Positions 34,404 through 47,200 of a DNA stretch of 64,000 nucleotides are shown here, piece after piece. Each line of letters starts with the position of its first letter. The stretch's first letter is position 1. The stretch lies in contig JAVMKO010000009.1 in NCBI GenBank assembly GCA_032164245.1, forward strand, positions 85,540,712 to 85,604,711, read 5' to 3'. The position numbers were made by a program, and so were the translations under genes. The DNA is from Sternotherus odoratus (taxonomy: Eukaryota > Chordata > Testudines > Kinosternidae). The notes under the pieces are model-generated. The model had not been told where the DNA came from. It did no database searches and saw only the letters and a list, made by a program, of their open reading frames with translations.

Positions 34404-34903
34404 CGACACGGAGCGCCCGGGCGATGCTCTGGAACTTGCTCCCTATGAAGCCAGACAGGACTCTGGGGGAAGCGTCCCCTCTCCGTACACAGCCTATTTC
34501 CCAGGCCAGGAGCTTCACAGGTTCCAGCTTCCACCTTCCTGGGTCTGACCTCTGAGCATTCAGCATCTTCTGCCCCTCCGTGCGCTTCCCTCAGCAAGCC
34601 TGCCTGGGCGGGGTCCTGGGGGAGCCCGTGGATTCTGCACCCCAAATCCACAGTCAAACATGACTCTCAGCCAGCCAGTAAAACAGAGGTTTATTCGATG
34701 ACAGAAATGTAATCTAGGTAGAGCGAACACAACCCCTCTGCTGGGTCCATTTTGGGGGCCACAGAGCCAGGCAGAGCTTGCCTGCAGCTCCTTGCTAGCC
34801 CCCAGCCAGATCCGGACCACTTCCCCCCCCCCCGGGTCAAGTTACAGCTTCAGGTATGGCCACATTCACACAGGAGTCAGAGGAAGGATTCTACTCCGTC
34901 ACA
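34404..34903 (-). mobile_element. Solo LTR inserted in the Harbinger transposase
   Basis: Shares long blocks with the LTR at 50156, such as 'acttgctccctatgaagcca' and 'gattctgcaccccaaatcca', plus 'aaacagaggtttatt' (AATAAA on the element's sense strand). It ends ctactccgtcaca. The transposase reading resumes directly after it. Confidence 0.75.
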
Positions 34904-36872
34904 GATGCATATTCCTATTCTGGCACCAGACCACCTAGCCTCCGAATGCGTTAATCGGAAGGGGTATTTCTCTGTGGTTCTCCAGGTGCTTGTGGATGAC
35001 CGTAGGCGCTTCATTGACATGAATGCAGGCTGGCCTGGAAAGCTGTATGATACACGCATCTTTCAGAACACAGGCCTGGTCAAGAAGCTGCAAGCCAGGA
35101 CTTTTTTCCCAGACCAGAAGATCTCCATAGGGGAAGTCAAAATGCACATTGTGATCCTCAGAGACCCCCACTTACCCTTTAATGCCGTGGCTCATGAAAC
35201 CCTACACAGGGAGCCTTGACAGCAGCAAGGAGCGGTTCAACAACAGGCTGAGCTAGTGCAGAATTTCTGTAGAGTTTGGTTTTGGCCATTTAAAGGGCCG
35301 CTGGTGCTCTCTGTACGGGAAGCTGGACCTGGCCAATGACAGCATCCCTGCGCTTATACCCGTGTGCTGTACCCTCCGTAGCATTTGGGAAGGAAAGGGT
35401 GAAAGCTGCACTCAGGCATGGACCTCGGAGGTTCAGCACCTGGAGGCTGAATTTGAACAGCCAGAGAGCAGGGCTGTTAGAGGGACGCAGCGCAGGACTG
35501 CAAGGATTAGGGACGCCTTGAGGGAGCAATCTTAGTCTGAAAGTCACCAGTAATGTCTAGTGAAGTGCAGCAGTTCCAGTGCTAGTCTGGCTCCACCGAC
35601 TTGCAGGGCCTGGGGCTAAGGTATCTCTTGTTTCATGCACTAATCAAGTAGGTTTTCAACGCCAACACATCTATTTATTGAAAAGAAAATTCATTTACTG
35701 AAGAAATACACAACTGCTTGGGATACAGAAAGGGCCAGGGGGAGGGGTGGGGACCGGTTCACTCACAGACCTGCGTATTTCCTGGTCTCATCCTCTGGAC
35801 TCCTGTCTGCACTGCTGTGCATGGAGCGCTGCACTTCAGCATGGCTATAGGACAGGGTGATGGGGGTTGAGTGCAGTGAGTAAAGGTCGTAGTTTTCATG
35901 GCTGGGTGGTGAAGCTACAGGTGTTGGAGGCAGCTGGGGGTGGTAAGAACCCAGATGTTGGGGAAAGTGGGTTGGAGGAGACATGGGGGCACAAGGGAAA
36001 GAGTTTTGGGACAAGGGCTGCAGAGGGGGGCGAGCACAGTGGTGCTCCGCCTGCTTGGCAACAAGCCCTGGATAGAGTCCGCTTGTCGCTCCATTAGGCC
36101 TATCAGCCGATCTGTGCTTTGCCGCCAGAGCGATGGGTTTTCCTGGGGGATCCTCCTCTCGCTCTCCCCACTCCTGTGCCTTTCAATTCCTGTGCAGAGA
36201 CTGCTGCAGGACTTCATGGAGCACGTCTTCTTTCCTTTTCACACCGCCTCTTCCTCAGTCAGCACAGCCTCTCAGCCGGTGAGAAGACTGACCGCAGAGA
36301 TCTCACCACTACAGAGGCAGCATTGTACACTCCCGCCGGAGCAATGATTCCCCCGCACTTAAGGAGGGCAAGCACAGCCCCTACTGAACCACTTTGCCTG
36401 TCCCAGAGCAAGCGCACATAACCCACGGGACCCCCCAAACTGGTGAGTAATCCCAGGGTCCAGGGGACCCCCCGAACTGGTAAGCAAGCCCAGGGTCCAG
36501 GGGAAGGGATTGTTTTGTGGCTGTACTGTACTCCGGGTTTCTGTGCCTTGGGGGCACCTACACTGAACTCTGTCCCAACATTCTCCACAGGAGTTCATCC
36601 TGGAAGATATCTCGCTGCTGAGGGTGACCGGGGAAGCAAGGGAGGATCTACTACAATGCGGCTTCTGCCCTTGCCCATACGTAGCTTACCTGTGTGCAGC
36701 AGTGGTCCCCCCCCCCCCCCCCCCCCCCCGGGCACAGTGGCGTGGACACGTTAGCCTGACTGGGACAAGGACCACTGGGGCTCTCCCACTAAACTTTCAC
36801 AAGCGCATTGTCCACGTTCTGAATGAGATCTTCAAAGAGATGACCGCTGCTGATTACCGCGATGTGATAGAC

Positions 36873-37905
36873 CAGGGGTCTCCAAACTATGGCCCGCGGG
36901 CCGGATGCAGCCCGCGAGGCCCTCTCATCCGGCCCGTGGAGATCTTTTGGGCTCTTTAGAGAATGTTTGGCTCTTTTGAGCTTTCCGCAGGGACGGCTCC
37001 GCGCTGGGGCCTGGAAGCCCGCGCGGGCCGCCAGCCGCGGGGCCGGGACGCGCCGCGTGCTCGGCTGCCGCCGCGGGGCCGGGACCCGCCGCGGGGCCGG
37101 GACCCGCCGCGTGCTCGGCTGCCGCCGCGGGGCCGGGACGGCTCAGCTGGGGCCGGGACGCACCGCACCGCCACGCAGTTGCAGGGGGCGAAACAAGGCG
37201 GCGAACCGGTCTGTGGGGAGAGACCGGGTTGAGCGGGTCAGTTGGGGGGGGGGGGGGAGAGAGACCGGGCTGGGTGGGTCAGTTGGGGGGTGGGTGGGAG
37301 GGAAGGAGGTTTTGGGGTGAGAGACCGGGCTGGGTGGGTCATTTGGGGGGGGGGTTGGAGGAAAGGAGGTTTTGGGGTGAGAGACCGGGCTGGGTGGGTC
37401 AGTTGGGGGGGGTTGGAGGAAAGGAGGTTTTGGGGTGAGAGACCGGGCTGGGTGGGTCAGTTGGGGGGGGGTTGGAGGAAAGGAGGTTTTGGGGTGAGAG
37501 ACCGGGCTGGGTGGGTCATTTGGGGGGGGGTTGGAGGAAAGGAGGTTTTGGGGGGAGAGACCTGGCTGGGTGGGTCAGTTGGGGGTTAGAGGAAAGGAGG
37601 TTTTGGGGGGAGAGACCTGGCTGGGTGGGTCAGTTGGGGGGTTGATGTGTAGTGTTCATGTGTAGTGAACAGGTGTTCATGTGTAGTGTTCATGTGTAGT
37701 GAACAGGTGTTCATGTGTAGTGTTCATGTGTAGTGTATCAATGTGTTATTAAATAATAACTGAATAAAATAATATTAAATAAATAATTAAAAACATCATC
37801 CATGTTTTGATTCTTTTTTATTTGGACCTCGAGTGTGTTGTCGGCCCCCGAACTGCTATTTGATAGTTAATGCGGCCCTCGGGCTGAAAAGTTTGGAGAC
37901 CCCTG
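36873..37905. mobile_element. hAT-type element with perfect 8-bp target duplication
   Basis: Terminal inverted repeats CAGGGGTCTCCAAACT and AGTTTGGAGACCCCTG, flanked by TGATAGAC on both sides (36865-36872 and 37906-37913). It is 1033 bp and non-coding, with a GC-rich left third, a G-rich tandem array and an AT-rich right third. It splits a Harbinger coding piece that reads NEIFKEMTAADYRDVIDHTN across the site. Confidence 0.92.
37214..37740. repeat. Tandem arrays inside the hAT element
   Basis: About seven copies of a 58-60 bp unit (gagaccgggctgggtgggtc, then a G-run and ggaggaaaggaggttttgg), followed from 37646 by about three copies of a 34-bp unit with gtgtagtgttcat and gtgtagtgaacag. Confidence 0.9.
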
Positions 37906-38181
37906 TGATAGACCACACCAACGCGCTATTCCGCATCTAGGCATGCCTGCAGCCCAAACCCTCCGTGCCCCAACAGCCCGCACTGAAAAACTTCCTTCCT
38001 GAAAGAAAGCTGCTTACCAGGAACCTTCTCTGCTGTTTGACCTTCTCCCAGCACCAGCTACCGTAACTGGATTCCTTCCTCCTGGCTCAAGACCAGCTCC
38101 TGGCTGCATGCCTCAAGGGATTCCGGGGTGTCTCCCCCACCTCCGCTCCTGCTTTCCTCCTCCCCCCCCTCGTTGGACTGG

Positions 38182-38838
38182 TGTGGCGAAGTGGGAGTAC
38201 TGTGTGTCCGTGCCTGAGTTTCCCCTATGCATTTCTTGGGCGTCTATGTGGAGGGAAAGGAATGTGTAGCTGATACAAAGCAAAGCCAAGGTGAAGCTGT
38301 AACCTGACCCAACGTGGGGGAGGGAGGTCAGCTGAACCTGTTGGAGAAAGGTCAGGTGATGCCTCCTAGCCTGGGAAAGGAACAAAGGAGAGCAGGGAGG
38401 GGCTAGAGGGGGTTTGGATCAGTCTGGTTTTTAGCTGGAGCCAGGCAGGAGAGGGGAGAGCAGCAATCTCGCTCTCTGGCCCCAAGATGGATCCAGCTGA
38501 GGGCTCACGCTCGCTCGCTGCATGGTCTGTGTTAGACCAAACAGAAGTCATTGAATAAACCTGTTTTACTGGCTGAGAGTCACGTCAGACTGTGGATTTG
38601 GGGTGCAGAACCGATGGGCTCCCTCAGGACCCCACCCGGGCGGGCTCGCTGGGGCAAGCACACGGAGGGGCAGAAGGTGCTGAATGCTCCGAGGTCAGAC
38701 CCAGGAAGGTGGAAGTGGGGACCCGTGAAGCTCCTGGCCTTGGAAACAGGCTGTATACGGAGAAGGGGCCCTTCACCCGGAGTCCGGTCTGGGTCGCTAG
38801 GGAGCGGTTCCAGACCATCGCCCGGGTGCTCCGTGACA
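38182..38838 (+). mobile_element. Solo LTR, 657 bp, in Harbinger sequence
   Basis: Begins TGTGGCGAAGTGGG and ends GTGCTCCGTGACA, with 'attgaataaacctgttttac' as the polyadenylation part. Flanks ACTGG and ACTCG fit a 5-bp duplication with one mismatch. No internal retroviral genes are present. It is the same family as 50156-50803, opposite strand. Confidence 0.8.
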
Positions 38839-38990
38839 ACTCGGCTCAGAAGTGTCCATGGTGGTCATTGGAGGGGGGGTAGGATCACCCCCAAGTATCA
38901 TGTTCCGCTCTTTGTAGAGTTTGCAGGGTCCACGGGCAGTACGGGAGCAGCTGTTTGCCTTGGTAAGCATTCCACAGCTCCTTTACTCTA

Positions 38991-40730
38991 ACCAGACACT
39001 GCACCGCCTCCCGGTCACGGCCCCTTTCCTATCTGCCCAAATGTATCGTAATTCCTATGGCTGGAGCACAGCTTCCTCCCCCAACCACTGAGGAGATCCA
39101 GCACCTCAGTCACTCCACTCTGGGGATTGCCTGGCACAGGGAGGCATGGTCACCTGGAAAGATGCACTGAGAGCACTCCAGGGCTGGGAAGCAGGGCACC
39201 CAGGGGCCTGAGGCGGAGAGCTGGATGTGCTTTACTGCCCAAACCCAGGGAGCCAAGAACCCAGGGCCTGGCTGGACACAGCACTGGCTGTGCCCCAACC
39301 TGTAGACTAGGGCAAGCTGAGGCCACACGACAGCTCTTCCTGACGCTGGCTAGGCTCAGGACAAAATTCCACAGGGGAGAAGCTGCCCTGGCTTCCTGCG
39401 GCCTCCTGCCCAGGGCAGATGAGCACCGCGGGCACCGCAGAGTGGGGCTCAGGGCATGTGTTCTGGCTGGCAGGGGATCAGTGCAAAATGCCCACAGCCC
39501 CTCGCAGGGCCTTTCAGCCCCCCCCCCCCCCCAGCAGTCACACAGCCCCAGCACGAAGAGCAGGTTAGGGGGACGTGCTCCTGGAAATCGAGTGCAGGGC
39601 AGAGCCAAGCCAGCCCCCGAAGTGCTCACCCCTTCCTGGCCAGCCCCACAGAACGCTTCCCTTGGCAGGCAGCATCACGCTGCCCTTGGGCTGTAACCAG
39701 GACTAGGTGGCTCCCTTTAGGCCCAGCCTGCCAGACGAGCAGGACTGGGCACAAGTGGAAAGCTGAGCAACGCTCAGACGGCAGGTAACAGTCACAGGCT
39801 GGGGGTCCGGCTGCTCCGCGCCAGGGCAGGGGATCCATGCTCCAGCTGTGCAGCTTGCAGCCCAGAGCGAACGCTGCTCGAGACAGGCTGGCTGTTTGCC
39901 TGCCCGCCGGCCGGGACTAGTAAGAGGCCTAGGCCTGGCCCCCTGGCAGAGGGAGTTCGGAGACGAACACGTAGGCCTCCCCCTCCTTTATCTCACGTCT
40001 CCGAGCAGGACGCTAGAGGAATCCCGGGCAGGGGGCACGGTGCTAGCAGACAGGCCTTCGCCTTCTCCTTGCCACGAGCTCACGGCTGCTGGCAGAAGCT
40101 TCACCCACCCCCAGTTCAGCTGCAGGAGGCTTAGAAGATGCTGTGATGACCCCCTGCCCGCCACCCCCCTGGGACATTTCCTCTCCCAGGGGAGGAAGTG
40201 AGGGTGATTTGGGACTGGGCACGAAGGGAGGGAGGGGCCTGTGGCCTCCCCATCCCCCACGGGTGCTGGCGGCTGGTTCTGAGCCAGGGCAGAGAGAGAC
40301 GGCACCCTCGAGGCAGTGTGCAGAGGAGCTGGCACTGCTGGAGCCAGTCCGCCCTCGCTCCCCGCCCGCCTGGCGCTGTGATGCGAGCCAGGGTCACAGA
40401 GGGATCCGTGGCTCCTCCAGCCGAGTGCCTCCCACCACACCTGAGAGGGCCTCGGCGGGAAGCTGTGCCCAGGGCAGGCAGATGAGATGCACTATGGGAC
40501 CCACGTACCACAGGTATCCCAGGCCGCCTCGGGGCAAGACCACAGGACCCAGTTTGCAATGGGGCCACGTCCAGACCCCAGTGCGATGCTGCCTGTGCTG
40601 GCGCTGGCTGCAGCCTAGCCGGGGGGCCCTGCCAGGAGCCCCTGGCCAGCAGAGTAGCACTGGCCCAGGGGAGCAGGACAGGCAGGTGACCCCTACCTCT
40701 CCACCGCAGCACCAAGGGAAGGAAGAGAAT
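38991..40730. other. No gene seen
   Basis: GC-rich, with runs of C near 39520. It lies downstream of the coiled-coil gene's poly(A) signal. Open frames here have no domain or splice support. Confidence 0.4.
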
Positions 40731-40736
40731 TTTATT
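40731..40736 (-). terminator. Poly(A) signal AATAAA of the coiled-coil gene
   Basis: Minus-strand AATAAA about 350 nt after the preferred stop codon at 41090 of the gene whose exons run down from 53719. Confidence 0.6.
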
Positions 40737-41089
40737 TACCTTTTAAAAACCAAAAGCCACAATAAGAGTCCCCCCCCCCCCCCCCCCACACACACAGAGT
40801 CACTGCTCACTCCAGGCGCTGGCTGCGGGTTTTCCTCCAGGCTCTCCGGAGCAGCGCAGCCCTGCTAGGCAGGTTACTGTGCCAGGCAGACAGGCCCTCC
40901 ATGCTTCGCGGTCACTCGCCTCCCAAGGCCCCGTCCTGTTTTGCTGCCCAGCCCTCCGAGGGGGAGCCTGGGGGACGGGGAACAAACAAGAGACACTGAC
41001 AGCGACTCCCCGGGACAGGGAGACCAGCTGGCACCGGGGCACAGACAAGCAGGCCAGCTGCCTGTTGGCAGGAACCCTTAACTCCTGGC

Positions 41090-41202
41090 CTAGCCCCCCA
41101 GGGGCGCTCCCGTTGCCCACGGGAAGGGCACAGCAGGAGGGGTACGGAGACCTGGTGCAGTCTGGCCTGCCTGGGGCCCCACCCAGCTTCTGAGCCAACT
41201 CT
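41090..41202 (-). CDS. Coiled-coil gene, probable last coding exon
   Basis: With acceptor CCTCCTGCCCCTGCAG the frame reads [18 protein letters not shown] and stops at TAG 41090-41092. An acceptor two bases further on would give ELAQKLGG and a much longer tail stopping at 40800. The first is preferred because its splice signal is better. Confidence 0.45.
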
Positions 41203-44200
41203 CTGCAGGGGCAGGAGGCGGAGAGCCCCTCACCCGGGCGCTGTAAAGGAGAGCAAGGTGGTGCACTCACTGGCTGTGGGGCACCCCACACACAGCGCTC
41301 TAGCCGCCGTGCAGGGGGTGAAGCTGCTGGGTGGGCTCCGGCACCACCTTTCCTCAGGCCAGGCAGGGGCTTTGGGGAGGTTGACAAGGGGGATTTCCAG
41401 GGCCGGGGTCAGAGGAGGGGCCACCTACCTGCCCTCAGCTGAGCCTCCAGGGAGGAGATCGTCCTTCGATAGGCTTCGCATTGGGCCTCTCTCGCAGCTG
41501 AGGAACAGGGAGAGTCAGCGTGTGCCCAGCCCACCCCACGCCAGGACGCTCGCTGGGCAGCGGGGGAGCCCCAGGGGTTGTGTCCCCTGCATGGGGTGGG
41601 GAAACGGGCTCAGTGCCCAACCGCAGCACGGTCGCTGGGGCTCCCAGGAACTGGAGGATGCATCCCACCCCCACCCCCAGGGGCCTCAGCAGCACTGCTC
41701 CAGCCCCCACTTCAGTGCTAGAACGGGGCCAGGTTTCTGCCCCACATACCAAGCTCATTCTTCACTCTCTGCAGCTCACTCCGGACTCTCTGCAGCTCCT
41801 GGGACAGCAGCTGACCTGGAGGCTGACAGAGGAAAGCTGGTCACCACCAACCAGGGAAGCCAGCGAGATACGAGCCCCGTGCTCACTGCACACGGATGCT
41901 GCAGGAGCAGAGTTTCGCAGGGGAGCCCTGGTGTCCAGCCCCAACCAGGAGGGGGCCAGCCGCTGGCTCCAGAACAGCCCATGGCATCAAGCCAGTCTGT
42001 AGCTGGCACATGCCGGTGGAAGTAATTCCTTGGGAGGGGGACATGGCACTGCCCAGGGGAGAGGGCAGAGAGTGGACATGGCCGCATCACCACAGTGTCG
42101 GGCACCTCCTGAGCGTTTAGAACAGGGGTGGGGAACCTCCGGCCCACGGGCCTTATACGACCTCCAAAGCCTTCCATCCGGCCCGCGCGCGTCCCTGGCC
42201 GGCGGCTCCCCCAGGCGCTTCCCGGCCCCTTCGCCGAGCGCGGAGCTGCCCCTGCCGGGCGGCAAGCACCTCAGGGAGCCGCCGGCCAGGGACGCACGCG
42301 GGCTGCCAGGCGAGGGCAGCTCCGCGCTCGGCAAAGGGGCCGGGAAGCGCCTGGGGGAGCCGCCGGCGCCGCGTGGCCACCATTAGCCGGACGGGGAAAG
42401 GAGGAGCCGCGGGGAGTCGATGGTCAAGAAGGTGTGTGGGGGGAGGCTGGGCTGGGGGACAGGCAAGGGGGCGGTGGGGGGGGGAGGCCAGGCTGGGCGG
42501 GCGGGGAGGGGGGCAGGAGACTAGGCTGGATGGGGTGGGCGAGGCGTGGGTGCGGGAGGGAAGGAGGTTTGGTGGGGGGGAGGCTGGACTGGGCGGGTCA
42601 GGCATGGGAGCAGGAGGCTGGGTTGGGTTGGGAGGGGGGAGGAGGTTAGGTTCGGTGGGATGGGCCGGGCCAGGCAGGGGTGGGGGGAGGAAAGGCGGTT
42701 AGATGGGGAGGGGCTGGGGGGGGTAAAGGAAGATCACCCCCTACACCCAGGCTGACAGCGGGAGCTGACTGGGGCAGGCGGCAGGACCCCGGCTGGCAAG
42801 GGGCCAGCGGGGGAAACCCCAAAGCAGTGCAGGGCTAAGCACTCCGCCTGCCACTGCTTTGGTGTTTCCCTCACTGACCCCTTGCCAGCTGGGGTCTCAA
42901 CTCCCATTGCCAGCCTGGGCTTCCTTGGGGGGAGGGGGGGGCGCGAATAACATTATAAATGTCCAAATGGCCCTTGGCAGAAAAGGTTCCCCACCCCTGG
43001 TTTAGAAGAACTGTTCCCATCTGCGTGGCTTGTAGCCCACCGGCTGCATCCGAACGGTGCAACATGTCTGAGCAACCCCAAGTCAAAGCAACGGTCCTGC
43101 ACTTCGCCAGGCCTGCTCCCTCCTCCCCCCTGCAGAGCACCATGGCCTGTGCCCAGTTCCTAGGATATTTCTGTCCTCTACAGCCACCAGCGCCTTCCAC
43201 TGGGGAGACGGGTCGGGGTGGTCAGGAGGGCACCTCCTGGCCGCTCACACCCAGGCAGGGGTTTCGTTAGCAGGACGAGAGGCAGCTTCAGGGCTCAATG
43301 GAGCCACTGCTGAGAGCAGCACGGGGACGATGTCTTCGTGGGAATCAGAACTGCCTGGCTGGGGGGCGGCTGCACTGAGTGGCTTCAGCCCTAGATTTTC
43401 AGGGGGGCAGCAGTCGAGCTCCAGGACACACATCGCTGTGGCCATTGGCCGGACGTGGGGTCCTGACTAGTCTCACCCGTGTGGATCTGGGCGCCGAGCA
43501 GTTGCTGGTGACGAAGGGGCTGTTCAAGGCGAGGAGAAGGCTCTGCAGCTCTTCCTTCGTCTCACCTCGCCGGGAGCTGCTCTGCATTCAGGCCCAGCCT
43601 GGCGGAACGCCGTGAGAGCCCCTGCCCTGAAGAGCCCACGTATCCCAGGGCCCATCCCAGTCTCCTGGAGCACCCCCATCATCCCTTTGGCCCTGCTGCC
43701 CAGGCGCCCTCAGAGAGCGGTGCTGAGCAATGCCAGGAGACAGCCGGCGGTTACCTGCATGGAGGATGCTGCATCTCCGCTCTCCAGGCCTGAGTCGGGG
43801 AGGAAACCACTGAGAGGAGCTGGGGCATTTCCCCCCGTCTGGGGCTGGGCCATTCCACCTGCAGAGAGCAGAGCCATTGCACCGGACACTGCAGAACCAT
43901 CCAGGCCCATCGGCTCCTCCCTCCCCACCCCCCAGGCTTTGCTCCAGGCCCCTGGATCAGGGTCGGTCCCAGGCTCTCCCTGCCCACCTGTGAACAGCCG
44001 CCACTCACTGGCACAGGGCAAGTCTCTGTTCCCACATGGGGCATTTTCTTGGGATGCTGCTGCCCTCCACTGGCAAGACGTTGCACCTGCACCACTTAAA
44101 ACTTCCCCCAAATTGCCCATAGGTACCTGAGGAGCAACTCTACCAGAGAGGTCTTTTGGGGCCATCTGCCTGTCTCAAGTCAGGGTAAAGGAGGAGGGTT

Positions 44201-47200
44201 GGGTGTGGGGCTAGCAACTCCATCCCGTAAAAAATCAACTTGCTACAGAAACACCAACAATAGAGATAAGAGACTTTTAGCCTGGAAAAAGAAGGGTCTT
44301 CAACTCGAAGACGCATGATGCTGGGTAGTGAAAGTCACGAGGAAGCCACTAAGCCGATCACCCCTCTTGCAACCAGGAGGATCACCATCGGCACATGGAA
44401 GGTGAGGACCCTGTACGAGTCAGGAAAGACGGCACAGGTTGCGGCAGAGATGAGGAGCAACAACCTGACCCTACTAGGCATTAGTGAGACAAGATGGACG
44501 CAAGCTGGACAGAGACGACTTGACAGGAGAGCTGTTGCTGTATTCCGGACATGAAGAGAGAGACGCACCCCACACACAGGGAGTAGGCTTCATGTTGTCG
44601 GAAAAGAGGCCGTCCAAGAAACACCTGGCGACGCGACCTTCAGGCTGACACCACAACAATGGGCTACACCTGGAACCAGCTAGAGAGAATGGCCCAGGAT
44701 AGAGGACTCTGGAGATCTGTGGTTGGCAGCCCAAACCCCGACTGGGGTGACGGGCATAAGTAAGTAAGTAAGTACCTGAGGGGCAAGCAAGTGTCAACCC
44801 TGGTTACTGTTCAGGTGCCCCAAATGACTTCTCCAAGGCTAGTCCGATTCTGTCCAGGGACAGCACAGCACTGCCCCAAGCATCTGCCAGTTCATTGGCA
44901 GAGTGGAGAATTCCCTTTGATGGGAAAGGACCCACTGTGACGGAGTAGGAATGCAGGAATGCTTCTCATTGTTCCTCTGACTCGTGTGTGACGGTGGCCA
45001 TACCTGAAACTGTAACTTGACCCCAGGGGTGGGAAGGGAGGTCACCTGACCTGCCTGGGGAAGGAGACACAAAGGGAAGCCGGGGTGTGGCTGGGGAGAG
45101 TGAGTCTCAGTCTGAAGCTGGGTGGGCAGAAGGGAGGCAGGCCCAGACAGGGTCTGGCCTCCCTGGGTCCCCAAAATGGATCCAGCTGAGGGGTTCGGGG
45201 GGTCTACAAGCTCAGTGTTAGACCATGGACCTGTCAACTAATAAACCTCTGTTTCACTGCCTGGCTGAGAGTCACATTTAACTGTGGATTTGGGGTGCAG
45301 GACCCTCTGGCTCCCCCAGGCCCCCCTCCCCCCCCCCCGGCAGGCTCGCTGGGGGAAGCACACGGAGGGGCAGGCTTAGCCAGGGAGCGAAGTGTCTCCG
45401 TTTACTGGGAGAGATTTGTGGTCTCTCCTCCTCCTCTCCAGGAGCAGAGTTCAGCAGGGACTCTTTCCCCCCCCGCCCCCCATGAGCCCACGGAGGATTC
45501 AGAGATGGGCCCCAAACACACTATGCCATTTGCCAGCTCCCCTGTATCCTGGCCAGCAAATCAGACTCTCAGGAGCCACAGACACGGGTGGGGCCTTAAG
45601 CAGCCAGTGGCTGGCCCAGGGCAGCAGCATTGAAGGGGTTGGGGTGGACAATAGATGCCCAGCTTGTGTGTGGTCTAATCATTTCACACACACTCACACA
45701 CACACAGTGAGAGGTCAGGAGATGCAGCCCTGGTGAAGGAACCGCTCAGGCAGGAGTTCCTGCCCCCTTTGAAAGAACCCAGCCCCCGGACCCGCTCACC
45801 TGCACTGGGGAAGTCTTGCCCCACAGCCAGCGCTGGTTTGTCCTTGGTGTGCAGAGAGAGCCCTTCCCCTCCACCAGGCTCCAGGGCTCGTGCTGCTGAG
45901 TTAGTGTCTAGAAAGCAAAGGTGAAGGGCGTCAGCCGCTGCCCAGGCCGCGTCAAGCCGGCAGGATCTGCCCTAACCATGCACCCCAGGACAGAGCCCTC
46001 GACTGGAGCTTCAGGCTGGGAAAGCCCAGCAGGGCCCTGGGGAAGGAAGCTCAAAACAGCCCTTCTGCTTCACACTGTGCAGCCCTTTGCGGAGCCCAGC
46101 ATCCGCAGCATGCCCCGGGAATCAGCCCCATTCTCTGGAGATGGGTGATCTGACCTGCCTCCCCGTCCACCAGCCCCTTCCCCTCCCCGACCTACCTTTA
46201 CCTAGGCGCGCTCGCTTGGGGGAAGGGAGCCTTCTGGGGGAGGCTGCTGTCCTCCCTGGCGGTCTCAGTCGGGAGTGGGGAGCCCTGGCAGGGACGGCAG
46301 CCTTTCGAAGAGGTTTGGTGGCACCTGCCGAGGAGCGTTAGATGGGAGGAGATCTAGCCCAGCCGCCCGCAGAGGGGCGGCCCCAGAGCAGCAGGGCCAG
46401 AGACTGGAGCCTCTGCAGCCTCAGTGCTTAGCCTCCGCCCTGCCTCTCCCCAACCCCAGCTACGCAACCCCCGGCCTCCCCTGCCCAGAACGCAGCACGG
46501 GCCAAGCGCCGACACAGACCCCGCAGGGCTGGAGCTCGGACCCAGCCCAGCACTCCCAAGACAAGTGAGCAGGCACCTTCCGTTCCCAGCCCATGCTGCT
46601 CTCCCGATAAGCGATGGGGGGGCTCCCCCCTCTCCCCCACAAGGCTGCTCCCTGCTCTGCACGCAGCAGGATTACAGGCAGTTACTTTCCGTCTCTTTGT
46701 CCTGGGGGCTGGATTTGGCTGCTGGCTGCCCAGTGGGAAGAGAGCAGGCTGGCTGCAGGGTCCCATTGGTGTGCTGTACGCCGCTGGGTCTGGGGTTCAT
46801 TAGTCTTAGCCTGGTACCTGGGGAAGAGAAGGAAAGAGAACAAGGATTTCACAGCCCCAGAGGGCAGCCAGGGCACTGCCCCCCCCAACGCTACTGGCTT
46901 CCTTCCCCCCAGTCTACTCACCTGGGTGAGTTGGGAGTTTGCTTCCAGAAGCTCCAGCCCCTTTGCTCACGCAGAGGACGCTTGGACCCAGAGAAAGCCG
47001 GGACCCCATGAGCACAGGTCTGCTGCCACTGAGTCCTGGGAGCCTGGCAGGAGGCCGGAGGGACGAGGGGCACTTCTCACCACAAGGGAGCTTCGCAGCA
47101 CTCCGCTTCGCAGCACCGCTGGCAGGGAGCTAGAGCCAGACAGATGAATCATAGAATATCAGGGTTGGAAGGGACCTCGGGAGGTTCTAGTCCAACCCCC

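Larger units (their letters stand above)
33949..38990 (+). mobile_element. PIF/Harbinger DNA transposon, broken and nested
   Basis: Left end 'ggcttggctacacttgcagc'. A transposase piece at 34904-35216 reads VLVDDRRRFIDMNAGWPGKL and YDTRIFQNTGLVKKLQARTF, a DDE domain of the Harbinger family. A Myb-like second protein piece on the minus strand near 35763-36217 includes SLWRQSTDRLIGLMERQADS. The element is interrupted by LTRs at 34404-34903 and 38182-38838 and by a hAT element at 36873-37905. Frames are broken; the right end is not located precisely. Confidence 0.75.

Noticed and set aside
40800..41200. Long alternative C-terminus of the coiled-coil gene
   Set aside because: Needs a weaker acceptor (CAGAG) than the CTGCAG two bases earlier, which gives a short ordinary end.
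44030..44165. Extra exon of the coiled-coil gene (minus strand, up to 44165)
   Set aside because: Neighbouring exons already join in phase without it, and no convincing acceptor was seen.
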